Below are positions 7,844 to 17,063 of a stretch of DNA of 33,876 bases, piece by piece; position 1 is the stretch's first letter, and each line of letters starts with the position of its first letter. Below the pieces are notes generated by a model that was not told the origin of the DNA, searched no databases, and saw only the letters and a list, made by a program, of their open reading frames with translations. Both the position numbers and the translations under genes were made by a program. The DNA comes from an uncultured Clostridium sp. (GTDB lineage: Bacteria > Bacillota > Clostridia > TANB77 > CAG-508), in NCBI GenBank assembly GCA_947571115.1, contig CANOWW010000019.1:1-33876 (forward strand), given 5' to 3'.

Positions 7844-9532
7844 ATGAATTTAGAGGAAAGTAATTCTTTTGTGGAACAAATGGAAAAAAATAATAAAAAT
7901 AAGAAGACAGTTTTGACGGTACTCCTGATTTGTGCGCTTTTAATTGTAATATTGGTTGGTTTGATTGTTTATATGAAATATCAAGATTCGCTAAAACAGA
8001 AGGTTTTTGTGGATAATAAGCAGGTGGCGTTTTCACAGAATTTTTTGAAAACGCAGGGCAATATCAATTACATTAATATTAAGGAATTATCGAATATGCT
8101 TGGATATTCGTATCAGAAAGGGGAATATAAAAATTATACAGAAGATGCGAATAGCTGTTATTTGAGAACGCCTTATGAAGTGGTTTCGATGATTGCGGAT
8201 GAAAATACAGTGACTAAATATATTTTAAATGAAAAGCCAGAAGTCACAGAGGATACGAAAAAAGACGAAAATACAGTTAGCACAGATTTGATTGTGACAA
8301 ATGAAGCTAGCGAGCAAGCGTTAAATATTGTGGTAAATTCGGAACATGAAGCGCAAGAGACGATTTCTATTGAGGAGCCAATTCGATTGATAGATGGCGA
8401 ATTGTATATGGCATATAGTGAAGTGCCACGAATGTTTAATGTGAGTTTGGATGTGTCGCAAGAAAATCGAGTGCGAATTTATTCCTTGGATAGTTTGGCT
8501 GTGTCAGCAGCGCAGTATGCTGAAAAGGCAGGTTATGCGGAAATTAGCAACATTTATGAGAATTTAACAGCTATTGCAGATGGCATGATTGTGGTTGGGG
8601 ACGGAAGAAATTTTGGTGTTGTGGATGTGGCAACTGGCAAGGAATTGATTAGCTTGAAGTATGAAAAAATTGTGTACATGCAAAATACAAGCGAATTTTT
8701 AGTAACGGCTGAGGGCTCTGTTGGAATTGTTTCCAAAGAAGGAAGTACAATTATTAAACCAACTGAATATGAGGATATTGCCATTTTAGATGAGATTAGT
8801 AAATTATATAGAGTAAAAAAAGACGAAAAATTTGGTGTTTTAAATGGCGATGGAGATACGGTTGTGTATTGCGAATATGATTCTATTGGCGTGGAAAACG
8901 GGGAAGATTTCCGAAAGGAAGGAATACGAAATTTCAATTTGTTGTTTGATGAATTTATTCCAGTGAATGTGAATGGAAAAACAGGTTTGGTAGATAACAA
9001 AGGAAATGAGATTTTTAAGCCAGTTTATACATTGGGTTATGTGGCTAATACAAGTAGTGAGAATTCAGAAAATGAGGAAGACAAAAGAAATTCTAGTACA
9101 AACACAACCAGTCGAAATACTGTCAGCAATACGACTGCGAATCAAAAAACGGTTGAATTAGATGAGCATGATAATGTGCTAACCATTCCTGAGGAGACAG
9201 GAATTAAAGGAATTGTGGTAAAGAATTATAATCATTTGTATGGCATTTATGATGCGAAAACGAAGCGATTAATTCCATGTTCTTTTACGAAAATATATTC
9301 TAAAACGAAATCTGGAGTGACAACGTATTATTTGGAATATAATGAGCAGGAATTTGAGCTTGAAAGTTATTTGCAAGAAATTGGTTTTTTTGAGGAAAAT
9401 AGCGAAGAGGAGGAACCAGCAAATGAAGCTGATTTGGATAATACCAACCAAGAAGAAACAAATCAGAGTAATTTAGATGCAAATCATAATTTTGTGGAGA
9501 ATGAGCAAGAAAACGAAGAAACAGAAGAATAA
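7844..9532 (+). CDS. Membrane-anchored WG-repeat protein
   Basis: A 562-residue protein with a short cytoplasmic start, one membrane segment (about 21-44, VLTVLLICALLIVILVGLIV) and a long extracytoplasmic part. Residues about 50-190 (KVFVDNKQVAFSQNF... YINIKELSNMLGYSYQ) look like a stalk or copper-amine-oxidase-N-like domain. The middle has WG-type repeats: NFGVVDVATGKELISLKYEKI, VGIVSKEGSTIIKPTEYEDI, FGVLNGDGDTVVYCEYDSI and TGLVDNKGNEIFKPVY, then a Ser/Thr/Asn-rich linker, one more repeat-like unit, and a strongly acidic Asn/Glu tail. It sits where Firmicutes usually have yajC between tgt and secD. I infer a cell-surface or envelope role; the exact function is unknown. Confidence 0.75.
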   Translation: MNLEESNSFVEQMEKNNKNKKTVLTVLLICALLIVILVGLIVYMKYQDSLKQKVFVDNKQVAFSQNFLKTQGNINYINIKELSNMLGYSYQKGEYKNYTEDANSCYLRTPYEVVSMIADENTVTKYILNEKPEVTEDTKKDENTVSTDLIVTNEASEQALNIVVNSEHEAQETISIEEPIRLIDGELYMAYSEVPRMFNVSLDVSQENRVRIYSLDSLAVSAAQYAEKAGYAEISNIYENLTAIADGMIVVGDGRNFGVVDVATGKELISLKYEKIVYMQNTSEFLVTAEGSVGIVSKEGSTIIKPTEYEDIAILDEISKLYRVKKDEKFGVLNGDGDTVVYCEYDSIGVENGEDFRKEGIRNFNLLFDEFIPVNVNGKTGLVDNKGNEIFKPVYTLGYVANTSSENSENEEDKRNSSTNTTSRNTVSNTTANQKTVELDEHDNVLTIPEETGIKGIVVKNYNHLYGIYDAKTKRLIPCSFTKIYSKTKSGVTTYYLEYNEQEFELESYLQEIGFFEENSEEEEPANEADLDNTNQEETNQSNLDANHNFVENEQENEETEE

Positions 9533-9543
9533 AATAGGAATAA

Positions 9544-9584
9544 AAAAATCCTTTTGGAAATATAATTTTTCTAGGAGGATTTTT
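9544..9584 (+). promoter_or_regulatory. Hairpin covering the ribosome binding site of the TIGR04086 gene
   Basis: AAAAATCCT (9544-9552) is perfectly complementary to AGGATTTTT (9576-9584), which includes the 3' part of the AGGAGG Shine-Dalgarno site (9573-9578) and ends at the start codon. A TATAAT box (9561-9566) lies in the loop, without a convincing -35. The stem could limit translation, but it is weak and AT-rich. Confidence 0.3.
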
Positions 9585-9977
9585 ATGATGGAAGATTTAA
9601 AAGAAAATGTGGGTTCAAATATTTTTTTGTTGATGCTAAAGGGGTTGGCAATTTCGATTGGGTTAACGCTGATCATGATTTTGGTGTTATCAATGATACT
9701 TAGTTTTTCAAGTGTGAGTGAGAATGTGATTATGCCAGCCGTGATTTTTATTTCGTCTTTTAGTATTTTAGTTGGTGGTTTTTTGGTGGCAAAGAAAATG
9801 GCCAATAAAGGAATTGTGTATGGGAGTATTTTGGGATTGACCTATATGCTTATTCTTTATTTTGTATCAAGTATTATCAATCTTGATTTTTCTCTTACGA
9901 TGAATAGTTTTATTATGATTGTTCTAGGTGTTGTGGGAGGCGCGATTGGTGGAATTCTTGGAGTGAATTTGAAATAA
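9585..9977 (+). CDS. TIGR04086-family (YrzE-like) four-helix membrane protein
   Basis: 130 residues with four hydrophobic segments (about 14-40, 46-68, 77-95 and 103-126 in the mature frame) containing the glycine-rich helix ending GVVGGAIGGILGVNLK. This matches the small TIGR04086 membrane family commonly found between tgt and secD or near yajC in clostridia. I chose the ATG at 9585 because AGGAGG stands 6 nt before it; the longer frame from 9477 would run inside the previous gene and add an implausible lysine-rich N-terminus. Its role is unknown. The location next to secDF suggests an envelope function. Confidence 0.75.
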   Translation: MMEDLKENVGSNIFLLMLKGLAISIGLTLIMILVLSMILSFSSVSENVIMPAVIFISSFSILVGGFLVAKKMANKGIVYGSILGLTYMLILYFVSSIINLDFSLTMNSFIMIVLGVVGGAIGGILGVNLK

Positions 9978-9992
9978 ATTTTTGAAAAATAG

Positions 9993-10021
9993 TTGATATT
10001 TTTGTAAAACTGTTGTAAAAT
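9993..10021 (+). promoter_or_regulatory. Sigma-A promoter before the HD-domain gene
   Basis: TTGATA (9993-9998), 17-bp spacer and TAAAAT (10016-10021) lie 31 bp upstream of the start at 10053, which also has TTAGGAGGT. This probably starts the HD-secD-secF transcript that ends at the terminator at 12862. Confidence 0.7.
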
Positions 10022-10052
10022 ATCAAAGATTGGTGTTTTTTTAGGAGGTCAA

Positions 10053-10712
10053 ATGATAAGTTTTGAGGACGTTGTGGAAAACGTTGAAATAAATGAACTC
10101 ATGAAAAATGCCCAGAAGCAGTTAGACGTTTTAGGTTATACAGAACATTCCAAAAGGCATTGTATGTTGGTTGCCACGAGGGCAGCCTACATTTTGGAAA
10201 CGTTAGGATATGAGGAACATCGAATAGAACTTACGAAAATTGCGGGGTATATTCATGATATAGGAAATTCGGTTAATCGAGTTGACCATGCGCATTCTGG
10301 TGCGATACTTGCCTACAACATTTTGAAGGAAATGGGAATGAATGTGGCTGACAGAACAGAAATTATGATGGCGATTGGCAATCATGATGAGAATACTGGA
10401 ACAGCAGTGAGCGATATTTCAGCTGCGCTGATTTTGGCAGATAAATCAGATGTGCACAGAAGCAGAGTTTCCAAAAAAGATAAAAATGTATTTGATAAAC
10501 ACGATGAAGTCAATTTTGCGGTTACTCATTCTGAATTGAAAATTGATGAAGAAAATAAAAAAGTGATATTAAATTTGAAAATTGATACAAAAATTTGTCC
10601 CGTGATAGACTATTTTGAAATATTTATGGAGCGTACACAAATGAGCAAAAGGGCCGCAAAATATTTAGGTTTATGGTTTGAATTAATAATCAATGATACA
10701 AACTTATTATAA
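10053..10712 (+). CDS. HD-domain metal-dependent phosphohydrolase
   Basis: 219 residues with an HD-superfamily metal site: His36 (EHSKRH), the His68-Asp69 doublet (GYIHDIGN), further histidines at 79 and 81 (DHAHSG), His111-Asp112 (GNHDENTG) and Asp130 (LADKSDVHRSR). The order H...HD...H...D is that of HD hydrolases acting on nucleotides or phosphate esters. The substrate is not predictable. Residues 150-190 form a beta-rich tail. It starts with TTAGGAGGTCAA and its own promoter, and ends 16 nt before secD. The same neighbour occurs before secDF in other clostridia as far as I recall, but a link to secretion is unproven. Confidence 0.85.
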   Translation: MISFEDVVENVEINELMKNAQKQLDVLGYTEHSKRHCMLVATRAAYILETLGYEEHRIELTKIAGYIHDIGNSVNRVDHAHSGAILAYNILKEMGMNVADRTEIMMAIGNHDENTGTAVSDISAALILADKSDVHRSRVSKKDKNVFDKHDEVNFAVTHSELKIDEENKKVILNLKIDTKICPVIDYFEIFMERTQMSKRAAKYLGLWFELIINDTNLL

Positions 10713-10728
10713 TTTAGGAGGAATTATT

Positions 10729-12210
10729 TTGGAAAAGATGTTGAAAAGATTGAAGATAATAGTTGCAATATTGTTAGTAATACTTTTGTCACTGATTGCG
10801 TTTTGGGGAGTTTTTACAAAGGAAAAAGGTGTGTGGAATAATCAAGTGGCGCCTTACAATTTGGGGATGGATGTTAAGGGAAGCAGAGAATTGCGATACA
10901 CATTAGATAATTCAGAAGAAGAAAAGTATGTGTATGTGGATGAGAACGGAAATATAAAAGGCGAAGTTTGGGAGAATGGTAGTAGCACAACTGCAGAACA
11001 TGAGGCGGAGCACGAAGCAGGAACGGCGGAAGATGATGGGCATGACCATGAAAGTCATGATAATATACCATATGCAAAAGAAACAAAAACTATAAAAGTC
11101 AATAGTGACGAGAAATTGACGAAAGAAAATTTTGAGCAAGCGAAAAAGTTAATTCAAAAAAGGTTGAAGAAACAAGGAATGTCGGAATACAATATTCGCT
11201 TAGATAATGTAACAGGAAGTTTAATTGTTGAAACGCCAAATGATGAAAATCAAGTGAATAAAGTGCAGGAAATTGTATCAACCATTGGGAAGTTTCAAAT
11301 TATTGATTATCAAAATGGACTTGTGCTAATGGATAATTCTGATATTAAAAAAGCGTCAGTGGTAACTTCAAATGCAGCGGGATATACCGCTTATTTGCAA
11401 ATTGAGTTTAACGAAGAAGGCAGCGAAAAATTAAGACAAATTAGTACAGAATATAAAGAAACACCAGTAGAGAATACACAAAATGAAGAAAATGAGACAG
11501 AAGAAAATGCGGAAGAACAAACACAAGAAACAGAGAAAAAATATGTTTCTATTGTTTTTGATGATACAACTATGATGACTACGTATTTTGGCGAAGAAAT
11601 GACGGCTGGTATGTTGCAAATTGCAGTGGGACAAGCTAAAACAAATTATGATGAATATTTAGAAGATTACAATTCAGCCAAAGTCATTAGTGATATGTTG
11701 AATTCAGGAATGTTGCCAATTAGCTATGAGCTAGAGTCGGATAATTTTGTACAAGCAGAAATCGTGAATGAAGCAGATACCATGAAAAAAATTGCGATTG
11801 TAGTAATTATATTGATTTCAATCATTTTAGTTGTGAAATTTAAAATGGCAGGAGCACTTGCCAGTCTATTGGGAATTGGTTACATTGCACTACTTTCAAT
11901 TGTCGTTCGCTATACGAATGCAGTGATTACAGAGAGTTCAATATTGGTGTATGCAATTGTTATTTTGTTAAATTATATTTTTATGAAACAGTTGTTATTG
12001 ACGGGAGATATTAGCAAAAATTATGACAGAGTGCAGAAGAAATTTTGTTTGAGATTAATTCCGGTTTGTGTAGTTGCTGTTGTTTTTACTTTGAGTCAAT
12101 ATTTTGTGGTAAGCAGTTTAGGAATGGCGATGTTCTGGGGAATTATTTTAAGTATTTTATATAACTTTATTGTTACAAGAACGGTTTTAAAAAATAGAGA
12201 GGAAGTTTAG
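10729..12210 (+). CDS. secD: Protein translocase subunit SecD, divergent
   Basis: SecD helps the SecYEG channel by pulling exported proteins, using the proton gradient. 493 residues: one membrane helix (about 7-29), the YNLGMDVKGSREL signature (44-56; family LGLDLKGG), a large external domain with the TIGKFQIIDY and LNSGMLPISYEL segments, then five C-terminal helices. I take the TTG at 10729 as start because AGGAGG is 7 nt upstream; the ATG at 10738 is too far away. Oddities: a His/Glu/Asp-rich insert at about 89-111 (EHEAEHEAG...GHDHESHD), a Glu-rich insert at about 245-271, and the usual VDANVLIFERI-type motif in helix 4 is not recognisable. It is 1 nt from the SecF-like gene. Confidence 0.85.
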   Translation: MEKMLKRLKIIVAILLVILLSLIAFWGVFTKEKGVWNNQVAPYNLGMDVKGSRELRYTLDNSEEEKYVYVDENGNIKGEVWENGSSTTAEHEAEHEAGTAEDDGHDHESHDNIPYAKETKTIKVNSDEKLTKENFEQAKKLIQKRLKKQGMSEYNIRLDNVTGSLIVETPNDENQVNKVQEIVSTIGKFQIIDYQNGLVLMDNSDIKKASVVTSNAAGYTAYLQIEFNEEGSEKLRQISTEYKETPVENTQNEENETEENAEEQTQETEKKYVSIVFDDTTMMTTYFGEEMTAGMLQIAVGQAKTNYDEYLEDYNSAKVISDMLNSGMLPISYELESDNFVQAEIVNEADTMKKIAIVVIILISIILVVKFKMAGALASLLGIGYIALLSIVVRYTNAVITESSILVYAIVILLNYIFMKQLLLTGDISKNYDRVQKKFCLRLIPVCVVAVVFTLSQYFVVSSLGMAMFWGIILSILYNFIVTRTVLKNREEV

Positions 12211-12211
12211 G

Positions 12212-12859
12212 ATGGATACAAAAAAAAATAGTGGAAAAATAGTTATTTTGGGAATCATATTATTAATTGTAGCAGGAATTATTGTGGTTGCTTTGAAGGG
12301 ATTTCATGTTTCGTTAATGTTTGGAAAACATGAAGCAATCAACATAAAGCTTGATGTGGATGCTGATGTGAACAAAGTAAGAGAAATTTGTAAAGAGACG
12401 TTTGGAAAAAAAGATTTTGTAGTAAAAGGGTTAGAAGTTTTTGGCGATTCTGTACAAATTAATGTTTCTTCAATAACAGATGAAGAAAAGAACATCTTGA
12501 TTGAGAAATTAAACGAGGGATTTGGAACTCAAAAAACAGTAGAAAATCTGAATATCAAGTCAGTTTCTAATAAAAGAATTCGTGATGTTATAAAGCCATA
12601 CATTGTGCCAATGATCATTGCTTATGTGGTTGTGTTTGTTTATATGTTCATTCGTTTTGCTAAAATAAATGCAGTTAAACAAATTGTAAATTCAATTTGG
12701 AAAATGATATTACTAGAAGCAATCCTAGTTAGTGCAATTGCTGTATTGAGAATTGCGGTAAATGATTTGTTAATTAGTATTCTTATTTTAATTGCAGTTG
12801 CCCATTTATCATACAGGGTGGCAGCCTGTGAAAAAGAAATGGAGAAAATGGAAGAATAG
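12212..12859 (+). CDS. secF: SecF-like translocase subunit, shortened
   Basis: A 215-residue protein right after secD. It has an N-terminal helix (9-28), an external alpha/beta domain of about 100 residues (INIKLDVDADVNKVREICKE...) that fits the SecF periplasmic domain, and three C-terminal helices (131-149, 163-182, 184-203). SecF normally has about 300 residues, six helices and a conserved VVYDRI-type motif; two helices and that motif are missing here. The frame ends cleanly with a charged tail and a terminator, so this looks like a reduced gene rather than a random truncation. The assignment rests mainly on position and topology. Confidence 0.65.
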   Translation: MDTKKNSGKIVILGIILLIVAGIIVVALKGFHVSLMFGKHEAINIKLDVDADVNKVREICKETFGKKDFVVKGLEVFGDSVQINVSSITDEEKNILIEKLNEGFGTQKTVENLNIKSVSNKRIRDVIKPYIVPMIIAYVVVFVYMFIRFAKINAVKQIVNSIWKMILLEAILVSAIAVLRIAVNDLLISILILIAVAHLSYRVAACEKEMEKMEE

Positions 12860-12861
12860 TT

Positions 12862-12892
12862 AAAAAAGAAACGTTAGCACGTTTCTTTTTTT
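12862..12892 (+). terminator. Rho-independent terminator of the secDF operon
   Basis: GAAACGT (12868-12874), loop TAGC, ACGTTTC (12879-12885), then seven T. The flanking A-run extends the stem against the T-run. It directly follows the secF-like stop and isolates rpoB transcription. Confidence 0.92.
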
Positions 12893-12921
12893 GTTACAAT
12901 TATAATATTTTCCAAAAGGGC

Positions 12922-12950
12922 TTGACTTTTTTTACCAAATAAGATATAAT
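12922..12950 (+). promoter_or_regulatory. Strong sigma-A promoter of rpoBC
   Basis: TTGACT (12922-12927), 17-bp spacer and TATAAT (12945-12950). Transcription would begin near 12957, leaving a leader of about 190 nt. The promoter lies between the secDF terminator and rpoB, so rpoBC is uncoupled from any rplJL operon here. Confidence 0.88.
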
Positions 12951-12956
12951 ACTTAA

Positions 12957-13145
12957 GTAATTTTATACAAAACCGTTATATAAATTCTCCTTCAAGAGGA
13001 ATTAGGCAAAAAGGAACTATGTTAGAAATCTTATTTTTAAGCAGGGATAAGTTTTATAAGATAACAACTTTTTGCGCTAAGAGGGACTTGGAGCGAAAAA
13101 TTGATATATTACCTGCTGAATTTTAAGAAAAGGTGGTTTTTTATT
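12957..13145 (+). promoter_or_regulatory. Structured 5' leader of rpoB
   Basis: About 190 nt of untranslated RNA with several nested pairings. Hairpin I is AATTCTC with GAG(G)AATT (12983-13003). A closing stem GCAAAAAG (13006-13013) pairs with CTTTTTGC (13068-13075) and encloses ATCTTAT (13028-13034) with ATAAGAT (13056-13062). CTTAT could instead pair with ATAAG at 13047-13051. Hairpin III is CGCTAAG with CTT(GG)AGCG (13075-13095). AGCAGG (13040-13045) can pair with CCTGCT (13112-13117), just before the ribosome binding site AAAAGGTGG. No known leader family (L10 leader, T-box, riboswitch) was recognised. A regulatory role is inferred. Confidence 0.5.
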
Positions 13146-16100
13146 TTGGTAAAGGTAAAAGATGTTCAGCACGAAAAGTGCGTACGTAAGACGTTTTCAA
13201 AGATTGGAGATTTTATTGAGATACCTAATCTTTTGAAAGTGCAAAAGGATTCGTATGACTGGTTTATTAAGGAAGGATTAGGTGAAGTATTAAGAGATAT
13301 TTCGCCTATTATTGATTATTCTGGAAATTTAGTCTTAGAATTTTTTGATTACTATATGGAAGAAAAAACAAAATATACGCTAGAAGAATCGAAAGAAAGA
13401 GACGCGACTTATTCAACGAGATTACATGTAAAGGTGCGTTTGATTAACCGCGAAACGGGCGAAATCAAAGAGCAGGAAATTTATTTGGGTGACTTTCCAC
13501 TTATGACAGATAGTGGAACATTTGTGATTAACGGTGCGGAAAGAGTTGTTGTTAGTCAGTTAGTTCGTTCGCCAGGTTGTTATTATGAATCAACGTATGA
13601 TAAAGTTGGTAAAAAGTTGTACACAGCAACGATTATGCCGATTCGTGGTGCTTGGATTGAATATGAAACCGATAGTAATGATGTGTTTTATGTGAGAATT
13701 GACCGAACCAGAAAATTACCAATTACGTGTTTATTGAGAGCTTTGGGACTTGATACGGACGAAAAAATCTTGGATTTTTTCGGAGATGAAGACAAATTAT
13801 TGGCGACGATTGCCAAAGATCCAATCAAAACAGCAGACGAATCTTTGATTGAAATTTACAAAAAATTAAGACCGGGAGAACTTCCAACAGTTGATGCTGC
13901 TCGTAATTTATTCAATGGTTTGTTTTTTGACAATAGACGTTATGATTTAGCAAAAGTTGGTCGTTACAAATACAACAAAAAATTGTGCTTGGCAGATAGA
14001 ATTGCGAACCACATTGCTTATGAAACAATTGCAAATCCTGAAACAGGAGAAGTTTTTGTGGAAAAGGACGAAGTGATTTCAAGAGAAGTGGCGCGCGAAA
14101 TCCAGAACTCTGGCATCAATAGCGTGTATGTTAAAATTGAAGACAAAAAAGCGAAAGTCATCGGTAATGGCGTTGTTGATATCAAGGCTCATATCAACCC
14201 TGAAATCGCAGACGAGTTAAAAATCAAGGTGGATGTCAACTACGAAGTTTTGAAAAATATTTTGGAGAATGCCAAAGATGACAAAGAATTAAAGAAAATT
14301 TTGGAAGAGAGAATGGATGAATTAATTCCAAAACATGTTGTAACAGAGGACATTCTGGCTTCTGTAAACTATTTGTTAAACTTGGAATATAATACAATGA
14401 TTTCATCACCAGAAAAACCAAGATTGGGAAAAGTGGATGATATTGACCATTTGGGAAATAGACGTATTCGTTGCGTGGGCGAATTGTTGCAAAATCAGTT
14501 TAGAATTGGTTTGACAAGATTGGAGAGAGTGGTTCGTGAGAGAATGACCCTTCAAGATTTGGATGTGGTTACCCCACAAAGTTTGATTAACACAAAACCG
14601 ATTACGTCATCTGTTAGAGAATTCTTCGGAAGCTCACAGTTGTCACAATTTATGGACCAAACAAACCCACTTTCAGAATTGACGCATAAGAGAAGAATTT
14701 CTGCATTGGGTCCGGGTGGACTTTCAAGAGAAAGAGCTGGTTTCGAGGTTCGTGATATTCACTATACACACTATGGTAGATTGTGTCCAATTGAGTCTCC
14801 AGAAGGACCAAACATTGGATTGATTTCAGCACTTTCTACGTTTGCAATTATTAACGAATATGGTTTTATTGAGACACCATATCGTAAAGTTGACAAAAAA
14901 ACAGGAAGAGTAACTGACGAAGTAGATTACATGACAGCTGACGAAGAAGATAATTACATCATTGCGCAAGCATCTGAGCCAGTGGACGAGAATGGAATTT
15001 TGCAAAATAATAAAATTCGTGTAAGAGACCGCGAAGAAATCAAGGAAATTGAGAAAAATAAAGTCGATTATGTGGATATTTCGCCAAAGCAATTGGTGTC
15101 TGTTGGTGCTGCCATGATACCTTTCTTGGAGCATGATGACGCAAACCGTGCTTTGATGGGTGCGAACATGCAACGTCAGGCGGTTCCACTGATGATTACA
15201 GATTCACCAATGGTAGGAACAGGAATTGAGTATAAAGCTGCCAAGGACTCTGGCGTTGTCGTTATCGCGGAAGACAATGGCGTTGTCCAAAAAGTAGTTG
15301 GCGACGAAATCGTTGTCAAAGAGGAATCAGGAAAATTAAGAACATATTATTTAAGAAAATTTAAGAGGACAAATGGTTCAACTTGTATTAACCAACGTCC
15401 GATTGTAAAAGAAGGCGAAATTGTTAAAAGAGGAGACGTGATTGCTGACGGACCTGCGACCGATAAAGGCGAGATGGCCTTAGGTAAAAACTTGCTTATC
15501 GCGTTTACAACTTGGGAAGGTTATAACTACGAGGATGCGATTTTGCTATCAGAAAGACTTGTGAAAGAAGACGTTTTGACCTCTATTCATATTGAAGATT
15601 ACGATTGTGAGTGCCGTGATACTAAATTAGGACCAGAAGAAATCACAAGAGACATTCCAAATGTGGGCGAAGATGCGCTTCGTGATTTGGACGAAAACGG
15701 TGTGATCCGCATCGGTGCTGAAGTAAAACCGGGCGATATTTTGGTTGGTAAAGTAACGCCAAAAGGGGAGACGGAACTTACGGCTGAAGAAAGATTGCTT
15801 CGTGCGATTTTTGGCGAGAAAGCAAGAGAAGTGAGAGATACTTCCCTTCGTGTGCCTCATGGAGAAGCAGGAACGATTGTGGATGTCAAAGTGTATACCA
15901 GAGAAAATTCAGATGAATTAGGTCCCGGTGTGAACCAAATTATTCGTGTGTATATTGCGCAGAAAAGAAAAATTTCTGTTGGAGATAAAATGGCTGGACG
16001 TCATGGTAACAAAGGTGTTATTTCAAGGATTTTGCCAGTAGAAGATATGCCATTCTTGCCAGATGGAACGCCAGTTGATGTTGTGCTTAATCCACTTGGT

Positions 16101-16937
16101 GTGCCTTCTCGTATGAACTTAGGTCAGGTGCTTGAGGTTCATTTGGGTGCAGCTGCCAGATTACTTGGCTGGAAAATGGCGACGCCAGTATTTGACGGCG
16201 CAACCGAACAAGATATTGAAGAAATGCTTGAAATGGCTGGTTTAGAGACGAATGGAAAAACGATTTTGTATGACGGAAGAACAGGAGATCCATTTGACCA
16301 CCCAATTACAGTTGGTGTGATGTATATGTTGAAACTTCACCATTTGGTTGACGATAAAATTCATGCTCGTTCAACTGGTCCATATTCATTAGTTACACAA
16401 CAACCTCTTGGTGGTAAAGCGCAATTTGGTGGACAGCGTTTTGGAGAGATGGAAGTTTGGGCATTGGAAGCATATGGTGCAGCGTATATTTTGCAGGAAA
16501 TTTTGACCATGAAGTCAGATGATGTTGTTGGTAGAGTGAAGACGTATGAGGCGATTGTAAAAGGCGAGAATATACCTGCACCGGGAATTCCAGAGTCATT
16601 CAAGGTGCTGATTAAGGAATTGCAGTCTTTGGGCTTAGATATTACATTGTACAGTGATAAGGATGAGGAAATTATTGTCAAAGAAAGTGCTGAGGAAGGC
16701 AATGTTGAATTAGACGAAGGATTTGCTGAGGACGAAGAGTTAGCAGAGGCAGAATTGGCAGAAATAACAGAAGGCGAGTTGGAAGAGTCAGAAGATGAAT
16801 TTTATGAGAGTATATTAGATGAAGATATTCCAGATGACAAGATTTTTAAAGAGTTAGAAAGTAAGTCAAGTGAAGAATTATTTGATAGCGATTTGGCAAA
16901 TGACAATTTAGATAATGACGACGATATTATTGAGTAA
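13146..16937 (+). CDS. rpoB: RNA polymerase beta subunit
   Basis: Catalytic-core subunit of RNA polymerase. 1263 residues. The TTG at 13146 is taken as start: AGGTGG lies 9 nt before it and the protein then begins [20 protein letters not shown], matching other RpoB N-termini. The rifampicin region runs [11 protein letters not shown] from residue 495 to [11 protein letters not shown]; the residues equal to E. coli Asp516, His526 and Ser531 are Asp504, His514 and Ser519, all wild type, so no target-site rifampicin resistance is predicted there. KVTPKGE, GRHGNKG and the C-terminal [18 protein letters not shown] clamp segment are intact. After the last conserved part (about residue 1178) comes an acidic tail of some 85 residues. 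It is followed by a stem-loop and rpoC. Confidence 0.98.
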   Translation: MVKVKDVQHEKCVRKTFSKIGDFIEIPNLLKVQKDSYDWFIKEGLGEVLRDISPIIDYSGNLVLEFFDYYMEEKTKYTLEESKERDATYSTRLHVKVRLINRETGEIKEQEIYLGDFPLMTDSGTFVINGAERVVVSQLVRSPGCYYESTYDKVGKKLYTATIMPIRGAWIEYETDSNDVFYVRIDRTRKLPITCLLRALGLDTDEKILDFFGDEDKLLATIAKDPIKTADESLIEIYKKLRPGELPTVDAARNLFNGLFFDNRRYDLAKVGRYKYNKKLCLADRIANHIAYETIANPETGEVFVEKDEVISREVAREIQNSGINSVYVKIEDKKAKVIGNGVVDIKAHINPEIADELKIKVDVNYEVLKNILENAKDDKELKKILEERMDELIPKHVVTEDILASVNYLLNLEYNTMISSPEKPRLGKVDDIDHLGNRRIRCVGELLQNQFRIGLTRLERVVRERMTLQDLDVVTPQSLINTKPITSSVREFFGSSQLSQFMDQTNPLSELTHKRRISALGPGGLSRERAGFEVRDIHYTHYGRLCPIESPEGPNIGLISALSTFAIINEYGFIETPYRKVDKKTGRVTDEVDYMTADEEDNYIIAQASEPVDENGILQNNKIRVRDREEIKEIEKNKVDYVDISPKQLVSVGAAMIPFLEHDDANRALMGANMQRQAVPLMITDSPMVGTGIEYKAAKDSGVVVIAEDNGVVQKVVGDEIVVKEESGKLRTYYLRKFKRTNGSTCINQRPIVKEGEIVKRGDVIADGPATDKGEMALGKNLLIAFTTWEGYNYEDAILLSERLVKEDVLTSIHIEDYDCECRDTKLGPEEITRDIPNVGEDALRDLDENGVIRIGAEVKPGDILVGKVTPKGETELTAEERLLRAIFGEKAREVRDTSLRVPHGEAGTIVDVKVYTRENSDELGPGVNQIIRVYIAQKRKISVGDKMAGRHGNKGVISRILPVEDMPFLPDGTPVDVVLNPLGVPSRMNLGQVLEVHLGAAARLLGWKMATPVFDGATEQDIEEMLEMAGLETNGKTILYDGRTGDPFDHPITVGVMYMLKLHHLVDDKIHARSTGPYSLVTQQPLGGKAQFGGQRFGEMEVWALEAYGAAYILQEILTMKSDDVVGRVKTYEAIVKGENIPAPGIPESFKVLIKELQSLGLDITLYSDKDEEIIVKESAEEGNVELDEGFAEDEELAEAELAEITEGELEESEDEFYESILDEDIPDDKIFKELESKSSEELFDSDLANDNLDNDDDIIE

Positions 16938-16951
16938 AAATTAATTAAATA

Positions 16952-17029
16952 AATTTCAAAATCTATTTGGCTTAAGACAGAAGAATTTGCACCAGCTGTG
17001 GCAAGCAGCCAAATGTTGATTTTGAAATT
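16952..17029 (+). other. Long stem-loop between rpoB and rpoC
   Basis: An outer 12-bp perfect stem, AATTTCAAAATC (16952-16963) with GATTTTGAAATT (17018-17029), is followed after a 1x3 internal loop by an 8-bp perfect stem, ATTTGGCT (16965-16972) with AGCCAAAT (17007-17014). The apical part holds a smaller hairpin with CCA/TGG and TTG/CAA pairs around GCTG (about 16988-17004). No U-run follows, so it is not a normal terminator. It lies 14 nt after the rpoB stop and 34 nt before the rpoC start. An RNA-processing or attenuation role is possible. Confidence 0.7.
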
Positions 17030-17063
17030 ACCCAAAAATAGACGAGAGGGGTTAGGTTTAAAA

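Noticed and set aside
8554..9000. 148-codon minus-strand frame inside the WG-repeat gene
   Set aside because: Shadow of repetitive coding sequence on the other strand, with no binding site or recognisable domain.
12957..13145. Ribosomal protein L10 leader before rpoB
   Set aside because: No rplJ/rplL follows and the characteristic L10-leader consensus was not found. Kept only as an unassigned structured leader.
14628..14715. Rifampicin-resistance substitutions in rpoB
   Set aside because: The residues equal to E. coli 516, 526 and 531 are all wild type (Asp504, His514, Ser519).
16998..17063. Longer rpoC start at 16998
   Set aside because: It would add 22 residues unlike any RpoC N-terminus and lies in the descending arm of the intergenic stem-loop. 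The TTG at 17064 fits better.
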